64,000 bases of DNA from Theropithecus gelada (GCF_003255815.1 NC_037674.1:3414388-3478387), one strand, 5' to 3'. Shown: positions 35,245 through 48,195, numbered from the stretch's first letter. A program made the numbers and translations. Notes: a model not told the origin generated them from the letters alone.

Positions 35245-37023
35245 AACTCAGGGCACCCCCCTCCCCACACATGCATCCAGCGGGACCTGGTTGTGCTCAC
35301 CACAGCCCAGTGCAAGAGACCAGGGAACCAGGAAGGGTCGGAGTTTCGGTGCACTGGGAGCTGAGCACCTGGCTGATGGACACTGGCCCCGGGGCCTTCG
35401 GGCCCAACGCAAGTCTTTCTCCAGGGTCACCATCTGTAGGGAAAGGAGGAGGACATGTGTCCAACCAGGGCCTCATGTATCAATGCAGGGAAGGTGGTTA
35501 GGGGATACCCTTGTGATGGGATCCTTACAGAACACTGACCCAACACGGACGTGGAGTGAGCACCCTTGGCCCTCCCTGCCACCAAACCCTGGAAAGACAG
35601 GGCAAGCGGGTTACTGGGCTCGGGCGAGAGGTCTGGGCTGTGCCCTACTGCAGGCCCCAAGAGCACTTCCACTGCCCGGGCCAGATCCCCCCGAGCAACC
35701 CCAGGGTCGCACTGGGACCAGGGCAACCAACCTGCTCAAGGTTGGTTGAGTCAAGGAGGCTGGTCCTGGTGCCAAGAGCCACTCCAGACCTGGCATTCAC
35801 AGAGCCTGCCCTGGGCATGGTAGGGCCACCCTGGTGCCCACTCCAAGCACGCACCAGAAATCAAAGTCCGGGGGCCTCCAGGGCCACATGCTTTCTCTGA
35901 TGAGCCCCATCCATGCCCTGCACACCTCCCACACACAGAGCCGGGCCACACTCAGCCAATCAGGAACCACATGGTCCTCTCCTTTCTGTGGGCTCAAGAC
36001 CCTGCCACCCTATAGGTGACTCCATGGCTCAGAAGCAGCTTAGGTGGCAAATTCCCAGGACAGGTCCCCTTGACAGCAGGTCTTCCCACCTCAGGAGGCC
36101 ACTCTTCCCACCACTGGACCTCAAGGAAGGGATTACCCCAGTGGGACAGGAGCTGCCCCCTGGGCCTAAAGCCCATGAGCCCCAGGACCGGCCCACAGCA
36201 CCACCAGGCAACAGCTGAGTCTTGACCCAACTGCAGTGAAACAGCGCCACCCCCAACAGGCTCAAGGAAGCGCCACTAAAATGGCCCATTGCTCAACAGG
36301 GCTGGTCCCATTCAGGGCCGTGGGTGGGGCGCATTCTTCGAATCTCCGCAGCCTGACTGGGTGAGCCCTATCACTCACCCCTCTTCAGGGAAGAACTCCA
36401 GCATGACCCCCAGGGCACCCCAGAGCCCCTGTGGCCTCCATCATGTGGCCTCGGCAGTCCTCGAGGCCTGACATGCCCACCGAGTTTCAGCTGGGAGCTG
36501 CTCTGTTGGGCTGAAGGAACCCTTTCCTGTCTGCACCGTCACCCTGCAGGGCTTCAGGAAATGCGTGCTCCTAGGGTCAAATTCCCAAGGAAGCGATCCT
36601 CCTGGAGGAACCATCCCTCCCGGTGGGTATTCGGTTGGCTCCCTAAGAAAACCCTAGTTGGCCCAAAGGCTGACTCTCGATGACTCCATGCTGCCTCACT
36701 CATGGCCCATGACCCCAACAGGATGCACTGACCTATGCCGCTCAAAGCCAGGGGCCTCACCTGGGCAGAAGAGCTCACTGAAAGACACAGGGAAGAAGGA
36801 GGGCTCAGGAAGGGGCCATCAAATTGCCCTGTCCCCGGGGAAGTGGAGCATGGACACCAAGCCTTCAAGGGGAGCCTGGGCTGCCTCACGAAGGAGTACA
36901 CAGACAGCGCTGGGCCCCCACAAGATGCCCTTCATGTTCTCAAGTTCTCCAGTGCAAAATAAGTGTGGCCTTGCTAGAGATCTTTGGATCCCCGCATCGT
37001 CTTCCCTAATTCTTACCTATCCT

Positions 37024-37105
37024 GGGCTTCAGTGTAATCCTATTGAGCATGATTTTTAATTCATCACCTTTCTTCAGAACAATATAAGGTTCTCATCATC
37101 AGCCT
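37024..37105 (-). ncRNA. SNORD115: SNORD115 copy 12 (divergent, stem changes paired)
   Basis: One of the more diverged full copies, but C (ATGATGA), D', C' and D boxes are present. The guide has one mismatch at its edge (tgtaatcctattgagcat). The 5' end is AGGCT and the 3' end is AGCCC: stem pair 5 changes from C-G to U-A and pair 4 from U-G to C-G, while pair 1 is lost. Exon A 37162-37293. Exon B 36733-36777 has a weaker donor, GTCAGT. Confidence 0.94.
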
Positions 37106-38903
37106 AACCCAGGGCACACCCCTCCCCACCCATGCTTCTAGCAGGACCCCGATGTGCTCACCTTGGCTTAGTGCAGGAGCTGAGCATGCCAGCAAAGGCC
37201 CAAGCTTCAGCGCACTTGGAGCTGGGCACCTGGCTGACTGACATTGGCCCAAGAACAGTGGGCCCATTGCAAGTCTTTCTTCGGTCTCACCATCTGGGGG
37301 ACAGCAGGATGGTATGTGTCCAAACTGACCTCCACGTGGGGAAGGCAGTAGGGGGTGGGAGCTCACATTTGCTCGCCCTCCATGGATACATGAGATGAGA
37401 TCTACAGTGAAGTACTGACTCGTCACCAACGCAGGACACCCTTAGCCCTCCCTGCCACCAAACCCTGGAGGAACAGGGCAGGCAAGTCACTGGGCTCAGG
37501 CAAAATGCACGGGTTGTGCCATACTGCAGGCCCCGAATCCATCTCCACTGCCAAAGATGGCTCCCCACACAACCCCAGGGCCTCCCTGGCACAAGTGGGC
37601 ATGGGCCAGGGCCATGAGGCAGCTCATGGCCAACCAAGGTGGCTGGCCCAGATGCCACACACCACTGCAGACCTGGCTATCGCATAGTCTGCCCCTAGGC
37701 GTGTTGGGCACGCATCAAGATGCCATCTCCAAGTGTGCGTGGAAACCACAACCTAGAGCTGCAGGGTCACATGCTTTCTCTGGTGGGTCACCACCCATAC
37801 ACTGCCCACCTCACACACACAGAGCTAGGCCATACTTGCCCAATCCGGAGCAACATGGTGCCCTCTCCTTTGCTTGTTCCCAAGACCCCATCACCCTGGA
37901 GGTGACGCCACGGCTTAGAAGCAGCCTGAGCAGAAAATCCTAGGACAGGTTCCTCGACAGCAACCTTTCCCACTTCAGGAGGCCACCCTTTACGACACTT
38001 GACCTCGGAGATAGGATGACCCCCGGGGGATGCAGGTTGTCCCTTGGCCAAAAGCCCACGAGTCCCAGGGCTGACCTACAGCACTACCAGATGCCAGCCA
38101 GAGCTCCACCTTAACCCACTCACAGGGAAACAACTCCGCCCCCCATCAGCCTCCAGGAGACCCACTGAGATGGCCCATTGCTAAACAGGGACAGTCGCAT
38201 TCAGGGCCATAAGTGGGGCACAATCCTTGAATCTACACAACCCAACACCATGGGTCCATTCATGCACCACACTCTGGGGACCGAGAGCTCCCCATTATCC
38301 CCGTGGCACTCTGTAGCCCCTCTGGCCCCCCTCATGTAGCCTGGGCAGTCCTCAAGACCCTACCACAGCACCAAGTCTCAACTGGGCACTGTCCTGCTTT
38401 GGGGAGAAGGAACCCTTTCCTGCCTGGACCACCATCACCCCTTCAGGGCTTCAGAGAAGGTGTCCTCCTTGGGTTTGATTCCAAAAAGGCTGCCTTCCAG
38501 GAGAACCCTTCCGTTTCAGGTGGAAATTCAGGTCTGCTCCCTGAGAAAACCCTCGTGGCCCAAAGGCTGATCCTCGGGGACCCCACATGGTCTGGATCAT
38601 GATCCATAACACCAGCAGGATCCACTCACCTATGTCAGTCAATGCCAAGCGGTCCTCCTAGGTGAAAGAGCTCACTGAAAGACAAAGGTGAGAACAGGGA
38701 CTCAGGAAGGAACCACCAACATTCCCTGCCCCTGGGGAACCAGAGCACCGACACCAAGCCCACACAGGGAACCTAGAGCACAGAGATAGGTTAGACCACC
38801 TCCAGATGCCCTTCAGAGCCTCCAGGTCTCCAGTCCAAAATACACTGGCCCTGATGGGGACCTTGGGATCCCAGCACCCTTTTCCAAAATTCTCCCCTAG
38901 GCT

Positions 38904-38985
38904 GGGCCTCAGCGTAATCCTATTGAGCATGATTTTTAAGTCATCACCTCTCTTCAGGACAATATAAGGTTCTCATCATTGACCC
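38904..38985 (-). ncRNA. SNORD115: SNORD115 copy 13
   Basis: Matches the array consensus throughout, with the attgaccc 5' end. Exon A 39041-39161 (121 nt) has the same internal deletion as copy 6. Exon B 38630-38674. It forms the low-coordinate end of the second duplicated block. Confidence 0.97.
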
Positions 38986-40171
38986 AACCCAGAGAACCCC
39001 CTCCCCACACAAACATCCAGTGGAACTCGGATGTGCTCACCACAGCGCATTGCAGGAGACCAGGGCACCAGGAAGGGCTGGAGCTTCAGTGCACCGAGGG
39101 CTAAGCACCTGGCTGATGGACACTGGCCCAGGAAAAGCGAGCCCAATAGAAGCCTCACCATCTGGGGAAACAGGTGGAGGACACTCCCTCCATGTGGAGA
39201 AGGGAGTGTTGGGTACCAGCTCATGCTTGCTCCCCCTCCATGGACACATGTGACGAGATCCATGCAAAATACTGACTCATCACCTTCACAGGTGTCTCTC
39301 CCTGCCACCGAAGCTGTGAAGGACGAGACAGGTAGGTCACTGGGTTCAGGCCCAGGGTATGCAGGACTGCAGGACCTGAGAGCACTTCCGCTGGCCTAAA
39401 CAGCTCCTCCACATGACCCCAGGGCTGCCCTGGGACCACTGGGCACAGGTCCGGGCCACCAGCCAGGTCACAGCCAACCAAGGAGGCTGGCCCATCTGCC
39501 ATGCGCCACTGTAGACCTGACAGTGGCATAGCCTGCCCCTGGGCATGCGGGGCATGCGTACAGGCACCCTCTCCATGCAGGCACCAGAAAAGAGAGCCTG
39601 GGGCCTCAGGGCCACTTGTTTTCTCTGGTGGGTCCCCGTCCATACTCCACATACCTCCCAGACGCAGAGCCAGTCACACATAGCCAATCCGGAGACTCAT
39701 GGTGCCCTCCCCTTTGCTTGGTCTCAAGACCCCGCCACCCTGGAGGTGATACCATGACTCCCATGCAGCATGAGCAACAAATTCCCAGTACAGGTGCCTC
39801 AGTAGTGGGCCTTCCCAACTCAGGAGGCCATCTTTCACACTTGGGTGGCCCCCAGTGGGATGTGGGCTGCCCCTTGGCCCAAAGCCCATGAGTCCCAGGG
39901 CTGACCTGCAGCACCACCAGGTGCCAGCCAGAGCCAACCTTGACCCAACCCCAGGGAAACAACCCACCCCCCACCAGGCTCCAGGAGACCCACTGGGATG
40001 GCCCGTTGCTCAACAGGGATGGTCACATTCAGGGCCACAGGTAGGGTGGGATCCTTGAATCTCTGCTACCCAACCCCATGGGCCCATTCACACACCATAC
40101 TCCAGGGACCAAGAGCTCCCTTGTTACAACATAGCACCCCGTAGCTCCTCTGGTCCCCCTTATGTGGCCCT

Positions 40172-40188
40172 GTTCTCATCATTGACCC
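40172..40188 (-). pseudogene. SNORD115 stub (5' end only)
   Basis: Only the first 17 nt with the C box (gttctcatcattgaccc) remain, joined to mid-spacer text 'tatgtggccct'. The deletion removed the rest of the snoRNA, exon B and part of the spacer. Its exon A is intact (40244-40375, GTGAGC donor, CCAG/ATGG acceptor) and resembles exon A of copy 7. Confidence 0.9.
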
Positions 40189-41832
40189 AACCTAGGGAAC
40201 CCCCTCCCTGCACAAACAACCACTGGAACCCAGATGTGCTCACCACAGCACAGTGCAGGGCAGCAGGGTGCCAGGAATGGTCAGAGTTTCAGCCCACTGG
40301 GGGCTGAGCACCTGGCTGACAGACACTGGCCCTCGGCCTGCGTGTCCAACACAAGTCTTCCTCCAGGCTCACCATCTGGAGAGACAGGAGGAGGACATGT
40401 GTCCAACCAGGGCCTCACACATCAATGCAGGGAAGGGGTTAAGGGAAACTCATGTGATGGGATCCATACTGAACACTGACCCAATACGGATACTGGGTAC
40501 CCTTGGCCCTCCCTGTCATGAAACCCTGGAAAGACAGGACAAGCACGTCACCTGGCTTGGGCAAGGTGCCTGGGCTGCACTCTACTGCAGGCCCCAAGAG
40601 CACCTCCACTGCTCAGGCCGGCTCCCACACATGACCCCAGGGCCATACTGGGGACACAGGGCACAAGACAGGGCCATCAACCAGCTCCTGACCAACCTAG
40701 GTGGTTGGCCCAGATGCCAACAGCCACTGCAGATCTGGCTGTCCCAGAGCCAGCACTTGAGTGTGGTGGGCATGAGCCCTGGTGCCCTCTCCGAGCCTAG
40801 GGACCACATGCTTTCTCTGGTAGGTACCCATCCATGCCCTGCCCAACTCCGCCACACAGAGCCCAGTCACACTTAGGCAATCAGGAACCAGATGGTGTCA
40901 TCTCCTTTCCTTGGACTCAAGACCTTGCCATCCTGAGGTGACCCATGCCCCCTTGACCCAAAGCCCCCAAGTGTCAGAGCCAGCCTGCAGCACCACCGGG
41001 TGCCAGCCAGAGCTCAGCCTTGACCCAAAAGCACTGAAAGAGTGCTGTCCCCAACCAGGCTCAAGGAGGTGCCACTAAGATGGCCCATTACTCAACAGGG
41101 TTGGGTCCCATTCAAGGCCATGGGTGTGGAGCATTCCTTGAACCTCCACAGCCTGACCAGGTGGACCCAGTCACTTACCCCACTCCAGGGAGAGAGAATT
41201 CCAGTGTGACCTCCAGGGTGCACTGCATCGCCTGTGCCCCACCTCCCCATGTGACCTGGGTAGTACTCCAGGCCTGACCTGGCCACCAAGTTTCAGCTGG
41301 GAGCTGCCCTACCTTGGGCTGAAGGAACCCCTTCCTGCTTGGACCACTGTCACCCCTGCAGGGCTTCAGGAAAGGCATGCTCCTTGGGTCAGATTCCAAA
41401 GGAAGCAGCCCTCCTGGAGAAGCCATCCCTCCCTGGTGGGGAGTAGGTTGGCAGCCTGAGAAAACCCTAGTGGCCTGAAGGCTGAATGTCGTGGACCCCA
41501 TGCTGCATCACTCATGGCCCATGAACAAAACAGGATGTACTCACCTATGCTGCTCAAGGCTGGGGGGACCACTTGGACAGAGGAGCTCACTGAAAGACAC
41601 AGGGGAGAGTGGGGGCTCAGGAAGGAGCCTCCAATGTGCCCTGCCCCCGGGAACCTGAAGCCCGGATACCAAGCCAGTGCAGGGAGCCTGGGCTGTCTCA
41701 CGGAGGAGCGCAGAGACAGGGTTGGGTCCACCAGAAGCCATTCAAGGCCTCAAGGTCTCCATCCCAAAATATATTTGCTCTGTCAGGGACCTCAGAATCC
41801 CAGTGCCCTCTGCCAAAATTCTCACCTAGGCT

Positions 41833-41914
41833 CGGCCTCAGCGTAATCCTATTGAGCATGATTTTTAAGTCATCACCTCTCTTCAGGACAATTTAAGGTT
41901 CTCATCATCGACCC
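41833..41914 (-). ncRNA. SNORD115: SNORD115 copy 14
   Basis: Boxes and guide are intact. The last base of the RNA is G in place of C (plus strand cggcctc), which removes the outermost stem pair; aatttaagg is shared with copy 4. Exon A 41970-42101 has a GTCAGC donor. Exon B 41545-41589. Confidence 0.96.
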
Positions 41915-43727
41915 AACCCAGGGTACCCCCTCCTTGCGCATGCATCCAGCAGGACCCAGATGGGCTGACCACAGCTCAGTGCAGGAGCCAAGAGTACCAG
42001 GAAGGGCCCAAGCTTCAACACACTGGGGGCTGGGTACCTGGCTGACTGACATTGGCCCAGGAACAGCGGGCCCAACACAAGTTTCCCTCTGAGGTCACCA
42101 TCTGGGGAGACAGGAGGAAGACTTGTGTCCAAACTGACCTCCATGTGGGGAAGGGGGTCAGGGGTGCCAGCTCACCCTTGCTCGCCCTTCATGGACACAT
42201 GTGATGAGTTCAATGTGAAATACTGACTCGTTAAGTACATGGTGCACTGTGAAGTACGTGGTCCTCCCTTCCACGAACCCAAAAAGGAAAAGGCAGGTGG
42301 GTCACTGGGCTTGAGCAAAACACCTAAGCTGCACCATACTACAGGCCCCCAGAGCACTTCCACTGTTCAAAATGGCTCCCCTGCATGACCCCAGGGCTGC
42401 CCTGGGGCCACTGGGCACAGACCTGGGCCACCAGCCAGGTCACGGCCAACCAAGGAGGCTGGCCCAGATGTCACACCCTGCTGAAAACCTGGCAGTTGCA
42501 AAGCCTGCCGCTGGGCATGGCTCGCTTGTCCAGGCACCCTCTCCAAGCACGTACCAGAAATCGTAGCCTGGGGCTGCAGTGCCACGTGCTTTCTCTGGTG
42601 GGTCCCCATCCATACTCCACACACCTCCCACACACACAGACAGCCACACTTGGTCAATCGGGAGACACATGGTGCTCTCTCTTTTGCTTGGTCCCAAGAC
42701 CCCGCCACCCCGGATGTGACCCTAAAGCTCAGAAGAAGCTTGAGTGACAAATTCCCGGGACACGGCCCTCAACAGCAGGCCTTTCCACCTCAGGAGGCCA
42801 CACTTTCAGACACTTGACGTCGGAAAAAGGGTGACTCCCCAGTGGGATGCAGGCTCCCCCTTGGCCCAACGCCCATGAGTCCCAGTGCTGACCTGCAGCA
42901 CCACCAGGTGCCGGTCAGAATTCCGCTTTCACCCAACCCCAGGGAAAAAACACCACCCCCCAACCAGGCTCCAGGAGACCCACTGGGATGGCCCATTGCT
43001 CAACAGGGACCGTCTCATTCAGGGCCATAGTGGGGTGAGATCCTTGAATCTCCATGACCAAACCCAAGAGGCCCATTTGTGCACCACATGCCAGGCACCG
43101 AGAACTCCCATGTGACCCCTGTGGCACCCCGGAGGCTCTCAGTCCCCCTCACATGGCCTGGGCAATCCTTGAGGTCTGACCCAAGCACCGAGTGTCAGCC
43201 ACTCTGTGGGGCTGAAAAAAACCCTTTCCTGCCTGGACCACCATCAACCCTGCAGGGCTTCAGGGAAGGTGTCCCCCTTGGGTCTGATTCCCCAAAACGC
43301 CACCCTCCTGGAGAACCTATGCCTCCCCAGTGGGAATTCAGGTTGGCTTCCTGAGAAAAAACCCTTATGGCCATAACACTGACCCTGGGGGACTCCTGTG
43401 GTCTGGCTCATGACCCATGACCACAGCAGGATCCACTCACCTATGCTGGTCAATGCCAGGTGGCCTGCCTGAGCAGAAGAGCTCACTGAAAGACACAGGG
43501 GAGAACAGGGACTCAGGGAGGAGCCACCAATGTTCCCCGGCCCAGGGAACCGGAGTGCCACAGCAAGCCCACACAGGGAGCCTGGGCTGCCTCACAGAGG
43601 AGAGCAGAGACAGGTTGAGCCACCTCCAGATGCCCTTCAGAGCCTTGAAGTCTCCAGCCTAAAATACAAGGGCCCTCCCGGGGACTTTGGGATCCGAGTG
43701 TCCTCTTCCAAAATTCTCACCTAGGTT

Positions 43728-43809
43728 GGGCCTCAGCGTAATCCTATTGAGCATGATTTTTAAGTCATCACCTCTCTTCAGAACATTATAAGGTTCTCAT
43801 CATTGACCC
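43728..43809 (-). ncRNA. SNORD115: SNORD115 copy 15
   Basis: Boxes and guide are intact; it shares gaacattata with copy 5 and the surrounding 'aacctaggacaa' text. Exon A 43865-43995, exon B 43441-43485. Confidence 0.97.
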
Positions 43810-45605
43810 AACCTAGGACAACTCCTCCCCGCACTTGCATCGAGCAGGACCAGGATATGCTCACCACAGCTCAGTGCAGGAGACCAGGGCACCAGGAGAG
43901 GCCTGAGCTTCAGTGCACCTGGGACTGGGAACTGGTTGACAGACACTGGTCCAGGGCCATTGGGCCCAATGCAAGTCTTCCTCCAGACTCACCATCTGGG
44001 GGGACAGGAGAAGGACATGTGTCCAAATAGGGCCTCACATCTCCATGTGGAGAAGGGGGTAAGGGATATCCCTGTAATGGGTTCCATGTGGAACACTGAC
44101 TGGTCATGGATGCAGGGCACCCTTGGCCCTCCCCATCACCAAACCCTGAAAAAACAGGGTAGGCTGGTCACTGGGTTCGGGCCAGACACCTGGGCTGTAC
44201 CCTACTTCTGGTCGGGAGAACATCTCCACTGGCCCCGCCAGCTTCCTTGCATGATCCCAGGGTTGCCCTGTGACCAATGGGCATGGACCACAGCCACCAG
44301 CCCGCTCCTGGCCAACCAAGGAGGGTAGCCTGGAAGCTATGCACCATTGCAAACCTGGCAGTCACATAGCCTGCCTCTGGGTGTGATGGGCATCCACTGA
44401 GGAGCCCTCCCCAAGTGTGCACTGAAAATCACAGCCTGGGGACCCGGGCCACGTGCTTTCACTGGTGGGACCCCATCCATAACCCACACACGTCCCAAAC
44501 AGAGAGCCAGGCCACACTCGGCCAATCAAGGGCCACATGGTATCTTCTCGTTTCCTTGGGCCCAAGATCCTGCGAACCTGGAGGTGACCCCATGGCTCAG
44601 AAGCCAGGGTGGCAAATTCCCGGTACAATACCCTAGACAGTGGACCTTCCCACCTCAGAATGCCACTGTTACCGCCACTCAAACATGGAGAACAGGTGAC
44701 CCCCATGGGATACAGGCTGCCCCCTCAGCCCAAAGCCCATGGGCCACAGGACTGGCCTGAAGCACCACCAGGAGCCAGCCAGATCTCAACCTTGACCAAC
44801 CCCATTGAAACTGCACCACCCCTGACCAGGCTCAATATGTGCCACTGGGATGGCCCATTGTTCAACAGGATCGGCCCCATTCAGGGCCACAGGTGGGAGG
44901 AGAGCCTTGAACCTCTGTGGCCCAACCCGGTCACCACCCCCCAGGAATATGCCCGGGAACCAAGAGCTCCCATGTGATACCCGTGGCACCCCGGAGCCCT
45001 TCTGGCCCCTCCCATGTGACCTGGGCAGTCCTCAAGACCTGACCCACACACCAAGTCTCAACTGGGCGATGTCCTGCATGGGGCTGAAGGAACCCTTTGC
45101 CATCTGGACCATCATCACCCTTGCAGGGCTTCAGGGAAGGCATCCTCCTCAGGTAAGATTCCCAAGGAAGCTGCCCTCCTGGAGAAACCATGCCTTGCTG
45201 GTGGGAATTAGGGTCGGCTCCCTGAGGAAACCCTCATGGCCCAAAGTCTGACCCTCAGCAACCCCAAGCAGCCTGGCTCATGGACCATGACACCAGCAGG
45301 ACCCACTCACCTATGTTGGTCAATGCCAGGAGGCCACCCCTTGGCAGAAGAATTCACTGAAAGACACAAGGGGAGAAGAACCAGGGCTCAGGGAGGAGCC
45401 ACCCACGTGCCATGTCCCTGGGGAACAGAAGGGCCAACACCAAGCCCGCACAGGGAGCCTGGGCTGCCTCACAGAGGAGTACAGAGACAGAGTTGGACCT
45501 CCTTCAGATACCCTTCAGGGCCTCCAGGGCTCCAGCCCAAAATACAGTGGCCTTGCCGGAAATCTTGGGATCCCAGCAACCTCTTCCAAATTTCTCACCT
45601 AGGTT

Positions 45606-45687
45606 GGGCCTCAGCGTAATCATTGAGCATGGTAATTTTAAGTCATCACCTCTCTTCAACATGATATAGGGTTCTCATCATTGACCC
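45606..45687 (-). ncRNA. SNORD115: SNORD115 copy 16 (guide broken)
   Basis: The C, C' and D boxes remain, but the guide has lost two bases (plus strand cgtaatcattgagcat). The adjacent block is rearranged (ggtaattttaag), D' reads TTGA, and the C-D' interval is scrambled (aacatgatatagg). Length is still 82 nt. A snoRNP could form, but the HTR2C duplex would be bulged and shortened. Exon A 45745-45876 and exon B 45311-45356 keep good splice sites. Confidence 0.93.
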
Positions 45688-47466
45688 AACCCAGGGCACC
45701 CCCCTTCCTCACACATGCATCCAGCAGGACCCAGATGTGCTCACCACAGGTCAGTGCAGGAGACCAGGGCACCAGGAAGGGCCTGAGCTTCAGCGAACCG
45801 GGGGCTGAGCACCTGGCTGATGGACGCTTGCCAGGGTCCATTCGTCCTGACATAAGTCTTCCTTCAGGCTCACCATCTGGATGGACAGGAGGAGGACATG
45901 TGTTTGAACAGGGCCTCACACCTCCAGGTGGGGAATGGGGTAAGGGATACCTATGTGATGGGATCCATGTGGAACACTGACCTGTCACAGATACAGGGCA
46001 CCCCCGGCCCTTCCCATCATCAAACCCTGAAAAAACAGGGCAGGTGGATCACTGGGCTTGGGCAAGATCCCTGGTCTTAATGCTACTGCAGACCTTGAGG
46101 GCACCTCCAGTGCGCCCTCTGGCTTCTCCTTTGCACCAGCCAGGTCTACCCCAGGACCACTGAACATGGGACAGGGTCACTGATATGCTCATAGCCAACC
46201 GAGGAGGCTGGCCCAGAAGCCATCTGCTGCTGTGGACATGGAAGTTGCATAGCCTGCTCCTGGGCGTGGTGGGCACCTGCCCAGGTGCTCTCTCCAAGTC
46301 ACACCTGAAATCGCAGCCTAGAGTCCCAGGGCCATGTGCTTTCTCTGGTGGGTCCCCATCAATGCCCCACACATGTCCCAAACACAGAGCCAGGCCACCC
46401 TTGGCCAATCCTGGGCCACATGGTATACTTTCCTTTCCTTAGGCCCAAGACCCTGCCTCTCTGGACATGACCCCATGGCACAGAAAAAGCCTGGGCAGCA
46501 AATTCCTGGGACAGGACCATCAACAGCAGGCCTTCCCACCACACATTCCAGCCACTCACTCATGGGGAAGGGGTGACCTCCAGCAGGACACAGGCTGTCG
46601 ACTTGGCCTAACGCCCATGAGTCCCAGGTCTGACCCACAGCCCCACCAGGCACTGGCCAGAGCTCAGCCTTGACCCAAACCCAGGGAAATAGCACTGCCC
46701 CCAACCAAGCTCAAAGAGGCGCCGTGGGATGGTCCATAGCTCAACAGTCCCATTTTGAGCCATGGTTGCAGTGCAATCCTTGAATTTCCATGGCCCAACC
46801 CCATGGGCTCATTCAAGCACCCCTGTCCGGGGAAAGAGAGCTCTTGCATGGCCCCCGTGGTGCCCCGGAGGCCCTGTGGCCCCCATCATGTGGCCTGGGC
46901 AGTCCTCGAGGCCAACACACACACCGAGTCTTAGCTAGGAGCTCCTCTGCATGGGGATGAAGGACCTGCCTGGACCACTGCCATCCCTGCAGGGCTTCAG
47001 GAAAGCAACGTCTTGGGTACAATTCCCAAGGAAGCCGCCCTCCTGGAGAAACTGTCCCTCCCCAGTGGAAATACAGGTTGGCTCCCTGAGGAAACCCTCC
47101 TGTCCTAAAGACTGACCCTTGGTGACCCCATGCGGCCTGACTCATGGCCCATGACGGCAGCAGGATGCACTCACCTATGCTAGTCAAGGCCAAGGGCCCC
47201 TTCTGAGCTGAAGAGTTCACTGAAAGACACAAGGTGAGAATGAGGACTCAGGGAACAGCCACCAATGTGCCCTGCCCTCAGGAAACCAGTGCGCTGACAC
47301 CAAGTCCACACCGGGAGCCTGCTGTACTTCATGGAGGAGCACAGAGACAGGGCTGGGTCCCCACGAGAGGCCCTTGAGGGCCTCCAGGTCTCCAGCCCAA
47401 AATACAGTGACCCTGTCAGGGACCTCATGATTCCCAGTGTCCACTTCCAAAATTGTCACCTAGGCT

Positions 47467-47548
47467 GGGCCTCAGCATAATCCTATTGAGCATGATTTTT
47501 AAGTCATCACCTCTCTTCAGGACAATATAAGGTTCTCATCATTGACCC
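47467..47548 (-). ncRNA. SNORD115: SNORD115 copy 17
   Basis: Boxes are intact; the guide has one mismatch (cataatcctattgagcat), the same as copy 11. Exon B 47175-47219 is good. Exon A is missing: a deletion starts about 35 nt upstream of the snoRNA 5' end (near 47583) and runs into spacer at 'ctgccctgcaggagctg'. The snoRNA then lies in an intron running from exon B of copy 18. Confidence 0.95.
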
Positions 47549-48114
47549 AACCCAGTGCACCCCGCTCCCCATGCATACATCTGTTTTACAGCTGTCTGCC
47601 CTGCAGGAGCTGTAAAAACCCTTTGCTGCTTGAAACATCATCACTTCTGCAGGTCTTCAGGGAAAATGTCCTCCATGGGTCTGATTAGAAAGAAAGTGGC
47701 CCTCTGGGAGAACCCATCCCTCCCCAGTGGGGATTCCCCCACTCACTGAGGAAACCCTCCTGTCCTGAAGGCTGACCTGGCGTCCCCACGCTGCTTGGCT
47801 CATGGCCCATGACACCAGCAGGTTCCACTCGCCTATGCTGGTCAATGCCAGGGGGCCACCTGGACAGAAGATGTCACTGAAAGACACAAGGGAGAAGGGG
47901 GACTCAGGGAGGAGCCGCCAACCTGCCCCGCCCCTGGGGAATGGGACTCTGACACCAAACTCTGTGAGCCTGGGCTGCCTCACAGAGGAGTGCAGACAGG
48001 GCTGGGGGCCGCCAAGATGCCCTTCAGGACCTTGAGGTCTCCAACCCAAAATACAGTGGCCCTGCCAGGGACCTCAGGATCCCAGCATCCTCTTCCAAAA
48101 TTCTCCCCTAGGTT

Positions 48115-48195
48115 GGGCCTCAGCGTAATCCTATTGAGCATGATTTTTAAGTCATCACCTCTCTTCAGACAATATAAGGTTCTCATCATTGACCC
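48115..48195 (-). ncRNA. SNORD115: SNORD115 copy 18 (81 nt)
   Basis: A one-base deletion before D' (cttcagacaat) gives 81 nt; boxes and guide are otherwise intact. Exon A 48251-48382, acceptor CCTAG. Exon B 47833-47876 has a GC donor (GCGAGT at 47827-47832). It is only 648 bp from copy 17, the shortest spacing in the array. Confidence 0.96.

Noticed and set aside
47467..48195. Sno-lncRNA: an intron with a snoRNA at each end
   Set aside because: In every shortened unit at least one exon candidate still lies between neighbouring snoRNAs, so no intron is predicted to hold two.
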